Shown: positions 37,501 to 45,930, numbered from the stretch's first letter. The stretch is DNA of 64,000 bases from Streptomyces sp. WMMC500 (GCF_027497195.1 NZ_CP114905.1:1426001-1490000); one strand, 5' to 3'. Notes: generated by a model from the sequence alone, not told the origin. Numbers and translations: made by a program.

Positions 37501-39216
37501 AACGGGCTGCTCTCCGACATGCGTAAACCCCTGCGTCCCCAGCTCACGGCACGCTACGGCGAACGCCTCGAACAACTCTACGCTGCCGACTTCGACAACC
37601 GGGAACAGCGCCTGAAGCAGCTACACGCCGACGCCCCCAACCAGCCGCTGCTCGACACGATCCGCCAGGGCGCGGGCCTCGTGCTCGGCCAGGCAGCCGA
37701 CGCCATCCAACCGAGCGCACGCTTCGCCGACCTAGGCGGCGACTCCCTGTCCGCGCTGTCCTTCGCCGCGCTGCTCGGCGACGTGTGCGGCATCGATGTA
37801 CCGGTTACTCACCTCATCAGCCCCACCACGGACCTCGCCGCACTCGCACGCCATATCGAGCAGCGCCGGACCGCCACCACCGGACACCCGTCCCCCACCT
37901 GCGTCCACGCCCTGGACCACAACGACGTACACGCAGCCGAACTGACCCTGGACAAGTTCCTCGACGTCGACCTCCTCGACCGCGCGCCCTACCTGCCCGA
38001 ACCTGCTCCGCGCGCCACCAAGGTCCTCATCACTGGAGCCACCGGCTACCTCGGCCGCTTCGTGTGCCTGGAATGGATGAAACGGATGGCCGCCACGGGC
38101 GGCACTGTCGTTTGCCTCGTGCGCGCCGCGAACGACACAGAGGCGGCCCGCCGACTGGAGAGCGCCTACGACAGCGGCGGCAGCGAACTCCTCGACCGCT
38201 ACCGGCACCTGGCGAAGACCGCCCTCCAGGTGCACGCCGGCGACCTCGGCCAGGACCGCATGGGCCTGGGCCATGAAACCTGGACCGGCCTGGCCAACTC
38301 CACAGACCTCATCGTGCACACCGCTGCACTGGTCAACCACGTCCTGCCCTACCAACAGCTGTTCGGCCCCAACGTCACCGGCACCGCCGAAGTGATCCGC
38401 CTGGCCCTCACCACCCGCCTCAAGCCCATCACCTACCTGTCCACCATCAGCATCGCCGGACAGAGCGGCCCCTCTGCTCTCCACGAAGACGCAGACATCC
38501 GCCTCACCTGCCCCACCCTCCACCTCGACGACAGCTACGCCAACGGCTACGCCATCAGCAAGTGGGCAGGAGAAGTCCTCCTACGCGAAGCACACGAACA
38601 CTTCGCACTCCCTGTCACCACCTTCCGCTCGAGCATGCTCCTTGCGCACCAGGACCACCCCGGACAGGTGAACGTCCCCGACCTCTTCACCCGCTTGCTC
38701 CTCAGCCTTACCGCCACCCGGCTCGCGCCCACGTCGTTCTACCGCCAAGACCCCCATCCCCACCCCGATACCGACCCGCGGCCCCACTACGACGGCCTCC
38801 CGGTGGACTTCAGCGCCGCTGCCATCACCGCCATAGGCGACCACACAATGACCGGCTACCGTAGCCTCAACCTCGTCAACCCCCACGACGACGGCATCAG
38901 CCTCGACACCATCGTCGACTGGCTCCGGCAGGCGGGGCACCCCATCCGCCGCGTCCCCAACTACATTGACTGGCTGTATCAGTTCGACACCGCCCTGCGC
39001 GCTCTACCCGACGGCCAGCGTCGCAACTCCCTGCTCCCACTCCTGCACGCCTTCGCCCAACCCGCTGAACCCACGGCAGGATCACTCCTCTCCACCATTC
39101 GATTCCAGCCGGCGGTCAAGGCGGCCCTTCCCCACCTGGACAACGGCATCCCGCACTTGACAAGCGCACTCATCGGCAAGTACCTGGCCGATCTCGTCCA
39201 CCTGAAGCTGCTGTGA
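34564..39216 (+). CDS. Fusion of a PLP-dependent (fold type II) enzyme with a carboxylic acid reductase
   Basis: This 1550-residue protein has two enzymes in one chain. Residues about 1-370 look like a threonine-synthase/cysteine-synthase-like PLP enzyme: the Schiff-base lysine is in GTFKDW (about residue 63) and SSGNTANA is the cofactor loop. From about residue 405 on there is a complete carboxylic acid reductase: an adenylation domain (YTSGSTGTPKG, about 628; SGYGTTE), a carrier domain (DLGGDSLSA, serine about 1061) and a reductase domain with GATGYLG for NADPH (about 1156) and YANGYAISKWAG with the Tyr/Lys pair (about 1324-1335). Reductases of this type turn acids into aldehydes. At the junction a GTG (35776-35778) preceded by GGGGAG could start a separate 1146-residue reductase, the normal length for that family. 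The upstream dehydrogenase-like gene overlaps by 17 nt. Confidence 0.9.
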   Translation: MDIYREDTSVVARYADRLSDVYRRHLQRTTLREGAHVVPLPAYRGVALDVLDLSSLGTTGTFKDWLAAVAIAESLTQGHRTVLAQSSGNTANAVARYAAHAGIRCVILYPPASRRRILPHLADAPGVDFVEVDAPEERIKQVLAAASAQLELPVVPTLETQLEANKLRAYLLRDAVLAIGRHWDWHVQAVSSGFGPMGLYRGLREIRQDDPGMPWPRFLGVQQEAIAPYAAALTGTAVNEAAPMIEPTLFRRAPGPGLLARMESLCTDSGGTVRALSNERYHALESKAIADLKAAGVRVTHDVDGQVRERAGLYSLAGTYDAVDGGLIEEGARVLAAYTGGSGPRAPLFEPEHRARAQDVIDLVAALTGLSRPTDASLDLTPRAASSRADKPWNTPHPISGELPVNANAHTVIAPDDGLAQVLAAIMERYAQRPAVGERVREMTTDPATGRRTLRLLPRYATLTYRQLWQRISAVAADWHHHPTHPIHPGDRVCILGFTSIDYLTLDLACVHLGAVTVPLQSSASAAQLEGVVSETAPKILATTIERLDSAVTAAQLTPSVERVVVFDHSPGATLEATELRDAHRQLASAGRIVEVVPMATVLERGRTLDAAPLFAAPQGEDPLALLIYTSGSTGTPKGAVYTQSLVGTAWLGFFPRDDADAPETSLHYLPLSHLIGRYALMGSLARGGLAQFTARSDLSTLFADLALVRPTELALVPRVCDLLFERYQHEMACRADQPGDLDARVKQELRDNVLGGRVAHAVVGAAPLSAAMTAFMQSLLSLPVHSGYGTTEIGRVMLDNRILRPPVTDYKLIDVPELGYLTSDIPHPRGELLIKTISAIGGYYNRPDLNAVMFDEEGYYRTGDIVAEIAPDYLHYVDRRNNVLKLSQGEFVAVSRLETLFTASPEVRQIFVYANSQRAHLLAVVVPSATLLTRTGSDTEALRRHILDSLHEIGRQSQLQPYEIPRGVLIETEPFSTENGLLSDMRKPLRPQLTARYGERLEQLYAADFDNREQRLKQLHADAPNQPLLDTIRQGAGLVLGQAADAIQPSARFADLGGDSLSALSFAALLGDVCGIDVPVTHLISPTTDLAALARHIEQRRTATTGHPSPTCVHALDHNDVHAAELTLDKFLDVDLLDRAPYLPEPAPRATKVLITGATGYLGRFVCLEWMKRMAATGGTVVCLVRAANDTEAARRLESAYDSGGSELLDRYRHLAKTALQVHAGDLGQDRMGLGHETWTGLANSTDLIVHTAALVNHVLPYQQLFGPNVTGTAEVIRLALTTRLKPITYLSTISIAGQSGPSALHEDADIRLTCPTLHLDDSYANGYAISKWAGEVLLREAHEHFALPVTTFRSSMLLAHQDHPGQVNVPDLFTRLLLSLTATRLAPTSFYRQDPHPHPDTDPRPHYDGLPVDFSAAAITAIGDHTMTGYRSLNLVNPHDDGISLDTIVDWLRQAGHPIRRVPNYIDWLYQFDTALRALPDGQRRNSLLPLLHAFAQPAEPTAGSLLSTIRFQPAVKAALPHLDNGIPHLTSALIGKYLADLVHLKLL
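35764..35778 (+). promoter_or_regulatory. Internal ribosome binding site and GTG at the PLP/reductase junction
   Basis: GGGGAG is followed 6 nt later by an in-frame GTG at 35776, codon 405 of the fusion. It sits in the linker between the two enzymes, just before the first residues that match carboxylic acid reductases. It may be a relic of two fused genes or may still give a second product. Confidence 0.45.
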
Positions 39217-39613
39217 CCTCACGCGGCTCTGACACCAGCATCTGGCTCTGCCAAGACCTCCGCCGCTGCATCCCTTCGCGCCGTCCAACGATCAACCATG
39301 ACGGCGTCCCCACGACAGCCCGCCGTGCCAAGGCGATCGGGCGTGTACACCAGACGGTGAAATGGATCATGAAGTGACCCCATGACCGGAACGTCTCGGC
39401 ACGCGAGTCGCAGCCCCGAAGCTCCGCCATCACGGCTCAAGGCGCGCGCATAGAACGAGGCCGGAACGCCGATGGTGCGACTTGTCAATACCCCCTCACC
39501 CGTACGAGTGGTTTCAGGTTCCCTGCTGCGGTTGTGCGTGCGACGGTCACAATGACATACCCGGGCTTTCCGATCGCCAGCGTGGTCGGGTAGCGTCTGC
39601 AGGGAGGTTGAGC
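39217..39613. other. Intergenic region before the recombinase
   Basis: About 400 bases with no recognised gene. A frame ending at 39377 reads RRAKAIGRVHQTVKWIMK but resembles nothing I can name. The recombinase promoter, and possibly an attachment site, should lie here; I found no repeat that proves the latter. Confidence 0.4.
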
Positions 39614-41047
39614 ATGGCTTCGACGGGCACATTGCCGCTTTTCGACCCGCCTGCCGAACCTGACGCGTTGGGCACGTGGGTGAGCAGCCGGGCATCCGAG
39701 CCGCCCACACTGGGCGGATTGCGGTTCGCTTTCTACGGGCGGGTGTCGACGGAGGATTTCCAGGACCCGGCCACCTCGCGGGGGTGGCAGTTGATGCGTG
39801 CGCAGGCGCTGGTCGCCGGGCACGGGCGGGTCACCGCCGAGTTCTTCGATGTCGGGCACAGTCGGGTGCTGCCCTGGCCCCGCCGCCCGGAAGCCGCCCG
39901 CCTGATCGACGCGCTGGCGGATCCGGAACGGCACTTCGATGCGGTGGTGATCGGCTCCAGCGAGCGGGCCTTCTACGGCAGCCAGTTCGCCGCCATGGCC
40001 CCGCTGTTCGAGCATCACGGGGTGCGGTTGTGGCTACCCGAGTTGGGCGGCCCGGTCGACCCGGGCCTGGCCGGGCACGAGGAGTTGATGATCCTGCTGG
40101 GGATCCTGTCCAAACGGGAGATCGCCCGCGCCCGGCTGCGCGCCCGGACCGCGATGACCGTCCAGGCCCGCGAACAGGGCCGCTACCTCGGCGGCCGGCC
40201 ACCCTACGGCTACCGTCTCGCCGATGCCGGCCCGCACCCGAACCGGGCCTGGGCCCGCCGCGGCGCCCGCGCCCAGCGCCTCGAAGCCGACCCCACCACC
40301 GCACCCATCGTCTCCTGGATGTTCGCGCAACGCCGGGCCGGCAAGAGCCAGGCGCGTATCGCCCGCGCCCTCAACGATGCGGCGGTGCCGTGCCCGTCGG
40401 CCGCCGACCCGGAGCGCAACGCGCACCGGAGCGGCAGCCAGTGGACGCTGACGGCGGTGCGGGCGATCCTGGCCAACCCCCGCTACACCGGCCGCCAGGT
40501 CTGGAACCGCCAGCGCACCGACCACGAACTCATAGACCCCGCCAATACCGCCCTCGGCCACCGCGACATCGCCCGCTGGAACCCGCCGCAGGACTGGATC
40601 ATCTCCCGCGAGAAGGCCCATCCGGCTCTGGTCAGCGAGGCCGACTTCGTCGCCGTCCAGAGCATGCGCGCCACCACCGTCACACCGGGACGCACCTACC
40701 TGCTCGCCGGGCTGCTGCGCTGCGGCATCTGCGGGCGGCGGATGGAGTCCTGCTGGACCAACGGCCGCCCTTCCTACCGCTGCCGGCACGGCCACACCAG
40801 CGCCACCGGCCCCGGCACGGACCGACCACGCAACGCCTACATCCGCGAGGACCGCATCCTGGCCCATCTGCCCGCTCTCCTGCTGCGCCTCGGCCACCCC
40901 CGAACCGGGGACCACTCCCCCGGCGCCCTCCCCGCACAGGCAACGGCGGACTGGCTGCGCACCCGGGGCATCACCCTGACCTACGACCCGGCGGACAGCT
41001 CCCTGACCGCCGACACCCCGACACGAGAAAGGACCCGCATCGGCTGA
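39614..41047 (+). CDS. Serine recombinase / integrase
   Basis: This 477-residue protein has the resolvase catalytic domain with the nucleophile in FYGRVSTED (about residues 41-49), a second domain typical of large serine recombinases (GGRPPYGYR to NPRYTGRQVW), and a zinc ribbon (CGICGRRMESC with later YRCRHGH). It is shorter than phage phiC31-type integrases, mainly at the C-terminus. The ATG at 39614 follows GGAGG; earlier in-frame starts lack one. It faces a tRNA-Leu gene 120 bases beyond its stop, as integrases of mobile islands often do. No excisionase gene is visible. Confidence 0.9.
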   Translation: MASTGTLPLFDPPAEPDALGTWVSSRASEPPTLGGLRFAFYGRVSTEDFQDPATSRGWQLMRAQALVAGHGRVTAEFFDVGHSRVLPWPRRPEAARLIDALADPERHFDAVVIGSSERAFYGSQFAAMAPLFEHHGVRLWLPELGGPVDPGLAGHEELMILLGILSKREIARARLRARTAMTVQAREQGRYLGGRPPYGYRLADAGPHPNRAWARRGARAQRLEADPTTAPIVSWMFAQRRAGKSQARIARALNDAAVPCPSAADPERNAHRSGSQWTLTAVRAILANPRYTGRQVWNRQRTDHELIDPANTALGHRDIARWNPPQDWIISREKAHPALVSEADFVAVQSMRATTVTPGRTYLLAGLLRCGICGRRMESCWTNGRPSYRCRHGHTSATGPGTDRPRNAYIREDRILAHLPALLLRLGHPRTGDHSPGALPAQATADWLRTRGITLTYDPADSSLTADTPTRERTRIG

Positions 41048-41091
41048 CCTTCACGCCCGCTGACCAGCACCGGGACCGGCCACGACGCAAA

Positions 41092-41123
41092 CGCCCGTCC
41101 CTCGCCTGGGCGAGACACGGGCG
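41092..41123 (+). terminator. Hairpin after the recombinase gene
   Basis: CGCCCGT pairs with ACGGGCG around an inner CTCGCC/GGCGAG stem with a 2-nt loop. It lies 45 bases past the recombinase stop, between two convergent genes, and could serve both the recombinase and the tRNA transcript. Confidence 0.65.
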
Positions 41124-41167
41124 CCAAGCCGGCATGCCAAGATTTCCACAGATATGTACAGATAGTG

Positions 41168-41251
41168 TGTCCGAGGGGGGACTTGAACCCCCACGCCCTT
41201 TACGGGCACTAGCACCTCAAGCTAGCGCGTCTGCCATTCCGCCACCCGGAC
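41168..41251 (-). tRNA. tRNA-Leu (anticodon GAG)
   Basis: The minus strand gives an 84-nt tRNA with a 7-bp acceptor stem (GTCCGGG with CTCGGAC, one G-T pair), discriminator A, a T-arm with GGTTCAAGTCC, and an anticodon arm CTAGC-TTGAGGT-GCTAG, so the anticodon is GAG. The long variable arm (GTGCCCGTAAAGGGCGT) is that of a class II tRNA such as Leu. CCA is not encoded. Confidence 0.95.
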
Positions 41252-41378
41252 CGGGTTGCCATCGCCGCGGCAGAGGGCCGCGGGGCACGGCCAACGATAC
41301 CAAGGATCCGGGGGCGCTTCGCACCCGTATTTGGTTACGGAACGCGTCCGAAGGCCACGCGTGGTGACGGGTGAGGGA

Positions 41379-41410
41379 CCCCGGCCCGCCGGTGGGGCGG
41401 CGGGCCGGGG
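41379..41410 (-). terminator. Perfect 13-bp hairpin ending the ebo-side operon
   Basis: CCCCGGCCCGCCG and its exact complement flank GTGGGG, 30 bases beyond the stop of the secreted TIM-barrel gene. It is very stable and would end the long leftward operon before the tRNA gene. Confidence 0.8.
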
Positions 41411-41440
41411 GGTTCGGGCGCGTGCGGGCACGGGGGTGGG

Positions 41441-42487
41441 TCAGGGGCGGAGGCGGTGGAGGTGGGTGGCCGAGCGGCGGGCGGTGGTGAAAGAGCCGGC
41501 CGGGTTGGTGGCGGGGTCCACCGCGTCGTCGCGTTCGACGAGCCAGTTGTGGTACTTGCGGTACCGGCCGCCGGTGACGGTGCCGATGAAGCGCTGGTAG
41601 TCGATGTCGCCGTCCCCCACGTCCACCATGTGGTAGCCGTCCTGGGACGCCTCGTCGTGTTCGCCGTCCTTGACGTGGAACAGCGGGAAGCGCTGCGGGT
41701 CGGCCGTGACGTAGTCCAGCGGGTCGAAGGGCGCCGGGGTGCCGTCCGGGCGGACGCTGAAGCGGTGGACGCCGGTGTAGGCCCAGTAGATGTCCATCTC
41801 CATGAACACCAGGTCCGGGTCGGTCTCGGCGAGCATCAGGTCGTAGATGCGCACCGTGGGGTCGTCGGTGCAGAAGCCGAACTCGTTGCCGTGGTTGTGC
41901 TGGTAGAACCGCATGCCGCGGCGCCGGGCCGCCGCGCCGTAGGCGTTGAACTCCGCCGACGCGCGCTTGACCCCGTCGACCGTGCTGCCGTAGCGGAACG
42001 GGCCGTCCCAGGTGCCGACGTGCGGCAGGTCCAGGGCCTCGGCGTCGTCGAGGACCTGCTCCAGGCTGGTGGCGAAGGAGTAGCCGGCCGGGTCGGCGAC
42101 GTGGTACGCGACGTGGCTGCCGATGGCGCGCAGGCCGTGGTCGCGGGCCAGGCGGCGGAGCTGAGGCAGGGTGATGGGGCCGTTGCCCTGGGTGTAGCCG
42201 GCGTATTCGACCTGGTCGTAGCCGTAGCGCTCCAGGGCGTCGAAGACCTTGCCGAAGCCGACCGTGCCGACCTGGTCGCGCAGCGTGTAGAGCTGGATGC
42301 CGAGGCGGCCGGGGGGCACGGCGGGGCGGCACCAGCGGGCCCGTTCCCAGTCGGCGTCCGGGGCGGCGGCGGCGCCCGGGGCGGCCGCGGTGCCGGCGAT
42401 GGCCGCCGCGGTGGTGCCGGCGGCCACGCCGAGGAACCTGCGTCTGTTGAGGGCGTGGGCCAGTTCTTCGCTGGGTCTGGTGGACAT
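41441..42487 (-). CDS. Secreted sugar phosphate isomerase/epimerase-like TIM-barrel protein
   Basis: This 348-residue protein has a twin-arginine signal (NRRRFLGVAAG at about residues 14-24, then an Ala-rich stretch), so it is exported folded. The rest is a xylose-isomerase-like TIM barrel: LGIQLYTLRDQV at the first strand, metal-binding candidates in QHNHGNEFG, FMEMDIYW and FHVKDGEHDE. Such proteins commonly act on sugars or sugar-like metabolites, but the substrate is unknown. The gene follows eboF after 27 bases in the same orientation, so it probably belongs to the same transcript and may act on what the ebo system brings to the cell surface. Confidence 0.85.
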   Translation of the reverse strand: MSTRPSEELAHALNRRRFLGVAAGTTAAAIAGTAAAPGAAAAPDADWERARWCRPAVPPGRLGIQLYTLRDQVGTVGFGKVFDALERYGYDQVEYAGYTQGNGPITLPQLRRLARDHGLRAIGSHVAYHVADPAGYSFATSLEQVLDDAEALDLPHVGTWDGPFRYGSTVDGVKRASAEFNAYGAAARRRGMRFYQHNHGNEFGFCTDDPTVRIYDLMLAETDPDLVFMEMDIYWAYTGVHRFSVRPDGTPAPFDPLDYVTADPQRFPLFHVKDGEHDEASQDGYHMVDVGDGDIDYQRFIGTVTGGRYRKYHNWLVERDDAVDPATNPAGSFTTARRSATHLHRLRP

Positions 42488-42514
42488 GGCATCGCTCCTT
42501 GGGCGGGGGTGGGG

Positions 42515-43894
42515 CTAGTCGAGGCCGGCTAGCGACAGCAGCAGGGACTTCACGTCGGTGGCCGGTACGGGACCCGCGGTGGCCCCCGGCCGGGTGGTGA
42601 TCAGCACGGGGCCGTCGCGCTCGTCCTCCGGGAGGCGGCCGTGGGTGCCGCGGACCGGGGCGGGGTCGAGCGGGACGACGGCCAGGCGGTAGCGCAGCCC
42701 GGCCTTCTTGCGGGCGATGGCGGAGACGGCCCGCAGGCGTACGTACGGGTCGGTGGGGTCCATGAACAGTTCGGCGGGGTCGTAGCCGGGCTTGCGGTGG
42801 ATCTCGACGAGCTGGGCGAAGTCCGGGGCGCGGTCGTCGTCGAGCCAGTAGTAGTACGTGAACCAGGCGTCCTGCTCCGCCACCGCGACCAGTTCCCCGG
42901 CGCGCGGGTGGTCCAGGCCCTGGGCCTTCTTGCCGGTCTCGGAGAGCACGTCGGCGACGCCGGGGAGCTTGGCGAGGATCTCCCGGGTCGCCTCGACGTC
43001 GGCCGGGTCGCGGACGTAGACGTGGGCGATCTGGTGGTCCGAGACCGCGAAGGCGCGCGACGCCCACGGGTCCAGGTACTCCATCCCGTCCTGCGTGTAG
43101 ACCTCCAGCAGCCCGGCCTTGCGCAGCGCGCGGTTGACGTCGACGGGCCTGGCCGCCTGCGTGATGCCGTACTCCGAGAGCACCACGGTCTCCGCGTCCG
43201 CCGCCCGCGCGTCCGCCAGCAGCGGTGCCAGCGCGTCGTCCAGCTCGCGCGCGGCGGCGTGCGAGCGGGGGTCGTCCGGGCCGTAGCGCTGCAGGTCGTA
43301 GTCGAGGTGGGGGAGGTAGACGAGGGTGAGGTCAGGGCTGTACGCGTCGAGGATGTGCCGCGAGGCGTCGATGATCCACTGCGAGGAGACGATGCTCGCC
43401 GTCGGGCCCCAGTAGTTGAAGAGGGGGAACGTGCCGAAGGCGGCGGTCAGTTCGTCGCGCAGCTCCGGCGGCCGGGTGTAGCAGTCGGGCTCCTTGCGGC
43501 CGTCGGCGTAGTAGATGGGCCGCGGGGTGACGACGTAGTCGGTGTCCATGCCCATCGCGTACCACCAGCAGACGTTGGCCACGGTGTAGCCGGGGTACGC
43601 GCGCCGGGCGGCGTCCCACAGCTTGTCGCCGCCGACGAGCGCGTTGTGCTGGCGCCACAGGAAGATCTCGCCCAGCTCGCGGAAGTACCAGCCGTTGGCG
43701 ACGATCCCGTGCTCCGCCGGCGGCGCGCCGGTGAGGATCGTCGACTGCACGGTGCAGGTGACGGCGGGCAGCGGCGGCGTCAGCGCGCTGTGGGAGCCCG
43801 CGTCGGCGAGCGCGCGCAGGTTCGGCATGTGATCGAGGAGGCGCGGCGTGAGGCCGACGACGTCGACGACGACCAGCCGCTTCGGGGGCGTCAT
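42515..43894 (-). CDS. eboF: Alkaline phosphatase superfamily protein, EboF-like
   Basis: This 459-residue protein belongs to the nucleotide pyrophosphatase/alkaline phosphatase superfamily. The start VVVDVVGLTP gives the first metal aspartate, and PAVTCTVQSTILTG holds the nucleophile threonine or serine. Further metal ligands are likely in LPHLDYDLQ and in SDHQIAH. No signal peptide is seen, so it is cytoplasmic. Its start overlaps the stop of eboE (ATGA). In ebo clusters a protein of this type is EboF. Its reaction is not established. Confidence 0.85.
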   Translation of the reverse strand: MTPPKRLVVVDVVGLTPRLLDHMPNLRALADAGSHSALTPPLPAVTCTVQSTILTGAPPAEHGIVANGWYFRELGEIFLWRQHNALVGGDKLWDAARRAYPGYTVANVCWWYAMGMDTDYVVTPRPIYYADGRKEPDCYTRPPELRDELTAAFGTFPLFNYWGPTASIVSSQWIIDASRHILDAYSPDLTLVYLPHLDYDLQRYGPDDPRSHAAARELDDALAPLLADARAADAETVVLSEYGITQAARPVDVNRALRKAGLLEVYTQDGMEYLDPWASRAFAVSDHQIAHVYVRDPADVEATREILAKLPGVADVLSETGKKAQGLDHPRAGELVAVAEQDAWFTYYYWLDDDRAPDFAQLVEIHRKPGYDPAELFMDPTDPYVRLRAVSAIARKKAGLRYRLAVVPLDPAPVRGTHGRLPEDERDGPVLITTRPGATAGPVPATDVKSLLLSLAGLD

Positions 43895-45069
43895 GGCAGC
43901 TCCTTCAGGCCGAGCGAGGTGAGCAGGTCGCGGGCGACGGACAGTTCGGCGGCGATGCCGTCGGCGAGCTGTGCGCGGCTGCGCGGCCGCAGGTGTGCGG
44001 GGAGAGCCTGCCAGGTGTACGTCTCCACCTCCAGGTGCCGCGTCAGCGGCGCGGGGCCGCCGACGAGGCGCGCCAGCGTCTCTTCGAGCACCGGCGTCGT
44101 CGCCGTCAGCGGCGGCTCCAGCGGCGCGTGCAGCGGCACGTGGAAGTGGGCGCGCCACGGGCCGTCGTCGGGGAGGCCGCCGGCCAGGGCCTCGTCGAGG
44201 TCGTCGGTGGCGCGTACGGAGCCGTCGGCGGCGCGGATACGGGTCTGGTGCAGGAACCGCGGCTCCGCGAAGGCGGCGAGCGCGGTCCGTACGCCCGGCT
44301 CGTCGGGCCGGTCCGCCACCAGGGCCGCCGAGAGCTGTGACTTGACGATGGGCAGGCCCGCGCCGGTGATGCCGGCGATGGCGGTGGCCGGGTCCTCGAA
44401 GGACGTGGCCAGGTGGCAGGTGTCGACGCAGACGCCGATGCGCTCGGCGGGCGGCGCGCCCTCCGCGGTGAGCGCGGCGACGGCGTCGGCGGTGGTCTCC
44501 ACGGTGCAGCCGGGCTCCGGCTCCAGGCCGACGCGGATGGAGCGGCCGGTCAGCTCCTCGATGGCGTCGAGGCGGGCCGCCAGGGTGCCCAGAGCCGTCA
44601 GCGACGCCTTGCGGGCGGCCTCGTCGAAGCCTGTGCGCCAGGCGAGCGGGAGGGTGGAGATGGTGCCCTCGGTGACGTCGTCGGGCAGCAGGACGGCGAG
44701 CAGCCGGGCCAGCTCGACGGTATGGTCCAGGCGCTCGGGCTCGGTCCAGTCGGGGCGGTAGACGCGGTACTTGACCACCTCCTCGCCGAACCCCTGGTAG
44801 GGGAAGCCGTTGAGGGTGACGGCCTCCAGGCCGCGCTCGTCGAGCGCCTTCTTCAGCCGGCGCAGCGCGGCGGGGTCGGAGCCGAGGGTGCGGACGGCGT
44901 CGCGGGCGAGCCACAGGCCGATGCCCAGCCGGTCGCGGCCGAGCCGGCGGCGCACCGGCTCGGCGTGGTCGCGCAGTTGCGCCATCACCCCGTCGAGATC
45001 CTCGGCGGGGTGCACGTTGGTGCAGTACGCGAGATGGACGAGGGAGCCGTCGGGGTGTCTGAAGCGCAT
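43891..45069 (-). CDS. eboE: EboE-like TIM-barrel metabolite traffic protein
   Basis: This 392-residue protein is a xylose-isomerase-like TIM barrel of the EboE type: LAYCTNVHPAEDLDGV near the N-terminus, NGFPYQGFG, LEPEPGC and VCVDTCHLA. Metal ligands are probably the glutamate in LEPEPG, the aspartate and histidine of DTCH, and those of HFHVPLH. The ebo operon is linked to moving precursor metabolites out of the cytoplasm in bacteria and algae, for example the scytonemin monomer in Nostoc. The gene ends overlapping eboF and starts 3 nt after eboB. Confidence 0.88.
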   Translation of the reverse strand: MRFRHPDGSLVHLAYCTNVHPAEDLDGVMAQLRDHAEPVRRRLGRDRLGIGLWLARDAVRTLGSDPAALRRLKKALDERGLEAVTLNGFPYQGFGEEVVKYRVYRPDWTEPERLDHTVELARLLAVLLPDDVTEGTISTLPLAWRTGFDEAARKASLTALGTLAARLDAIEELTGRSIRVGLEPEPGCTVETTADAVAALTAEGAPPAERIGVCVDTCHLATSFEDPATAIAGITGAGLPIVKSQLSAALVADRPDEPGVRTALAAFAEPRFLHQTRIRAADGSVRATDDLDEALAGGLPDDGPWRAHFHVPLHAPLEPPLTATTPVLEETLARLVGGPAPLTRHLEVETYTWQALPAHLRPRSRAQLADGIAAELSVARDLLTSLGLKELP

Positions 45070-45072
45070 GGC

Positions 45073-45930
45073 TCAGCTTCCCCCTCGCAGGATGGAGTTC
45101 CCTTCGTACGTGGCCCCGCCGGCCTCCGGCTTCTCCGGCTCCAGCTCCAGCCGGCCGCTCTGGCCGTAGAACTCCACCGGGTTCTGCCACAGCACCTTGT
45201 CGACGTCGGCGTCGGTGAAGCCGGCGGCGAGCATGGCGTCGGCGGTCCTGCGGGTCTTGAGCGGGTCGCTCCTGCCCCAGTCGGCGGCCGAGTTGACGAG
45301 CATCCGCTCGGTGCCGTACTCGCGCAGGATGCGGACCATGCGGTCCTCGTCCATCTTGGTGTCGGGGTAGATGGAGAAGGCCGCCCAGCAGCCGCTGTCC
45401 CGGGCGGCGGCGACCGTCGTCTCGTTGAGGTGGTCGAGGATGACGCGCTCGGGCGCCAGCCGGGACTCGCGGACGACGTCGAGCGTGCGGGCGAGCCCCG
45501 CGGCCTTGTCGCGGTGGGGCGTGTGCACCATGGCGGGCAGCCCGTGGTCGGCGGCCAGCTCCAACTGGGCGGCCAGCGCGTGGTCCTCCTCGGGGGTCAT
45601 GGAGTCGTAGCCGATCTCGCCGACGGCGACGACGTGGTCCTTCAGCAGGTAGCGCGGCAGTTCCTCCAGCACCGGCAGGAGGCGCGGGTCGTTGGCCTCC
45701 TTGGGGTTGAGGGCGAGGGTGCAGTGGTGCGCGATGCCGTACTGGGCGGCGCGGAAGGGCTCCCAGCCGAGCAGGGAGTCGAAGTAGTCGTAGAAGCTCT
45801 CCGGGGAGGTACGCGGCTGCCCCAGCCAGAAGGAGGGCTCGACGAGGGCGCGCACGCCCGCGTCGTACATGGCCGCGTAGTCATCGGTCGTGCGGGACGT
45901 CATGTGGATGTGCGGGTCGAAGATGCGCAT
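45073..45930 (-). CDS. eboB: TatD-like metal-dependent hydrolase, EboB-like
   Basis: This 285-residue amidohydrolase-fold protein has FDPHIHMTSR at the N-terminus (HxH metal site), VGEIGYDS (glutamate ligand), MVHTPHRDK and ILDHLNE (histidine ligands) and VNSAADWG (aspartate). The start at 45930 follows AAGGAGG and shares a base with the eboA stop (TGATG). Longer upstream frames belong to the eboA region and are not coding. It is the EboB of this ebo-type operon; its substrate is unknown. Confidence 0.88.
   Translation of the reverse strand: MRIFDPHIHMTSRTTDDYAAMYDAGVRALVEPSFWLGQPRTSPESFYDYFDSLLGWEPFRAAQYGIAHHCTLALNPKEANDPRLLPVLEELPRYLLKDHVVAVGEIGYDSMTPEEDHALAAQLELAADHGLPAMVHTPHRDKAAGLARTLDVVRESRLAPERVILDHLNETTVAAARDSGCWAAFSIYPDTKMDEDRMVRILREYGTERMLVNSAADWGRSDPLKTRRTADAMLAAGFTDADVDKVLWQNPVEFYGQSGRLELEPEKPEAGGATYEGNSILRGGS

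Noticed and set aside
39614..41047. Phage origin for the serine recombinase
   Set aside because: No capsid, terminase, tail or lysis gene is nearby, so an integrative island or element is more likely than a prophage.
39217..41251. attB/attP repeat around tRNA-Leu
   Set aside because: I looked for a copy of the tRNA 3' end near 29900-33400 and 39217-39613 and saw none. Without a repeat no attachment site can be claimed.
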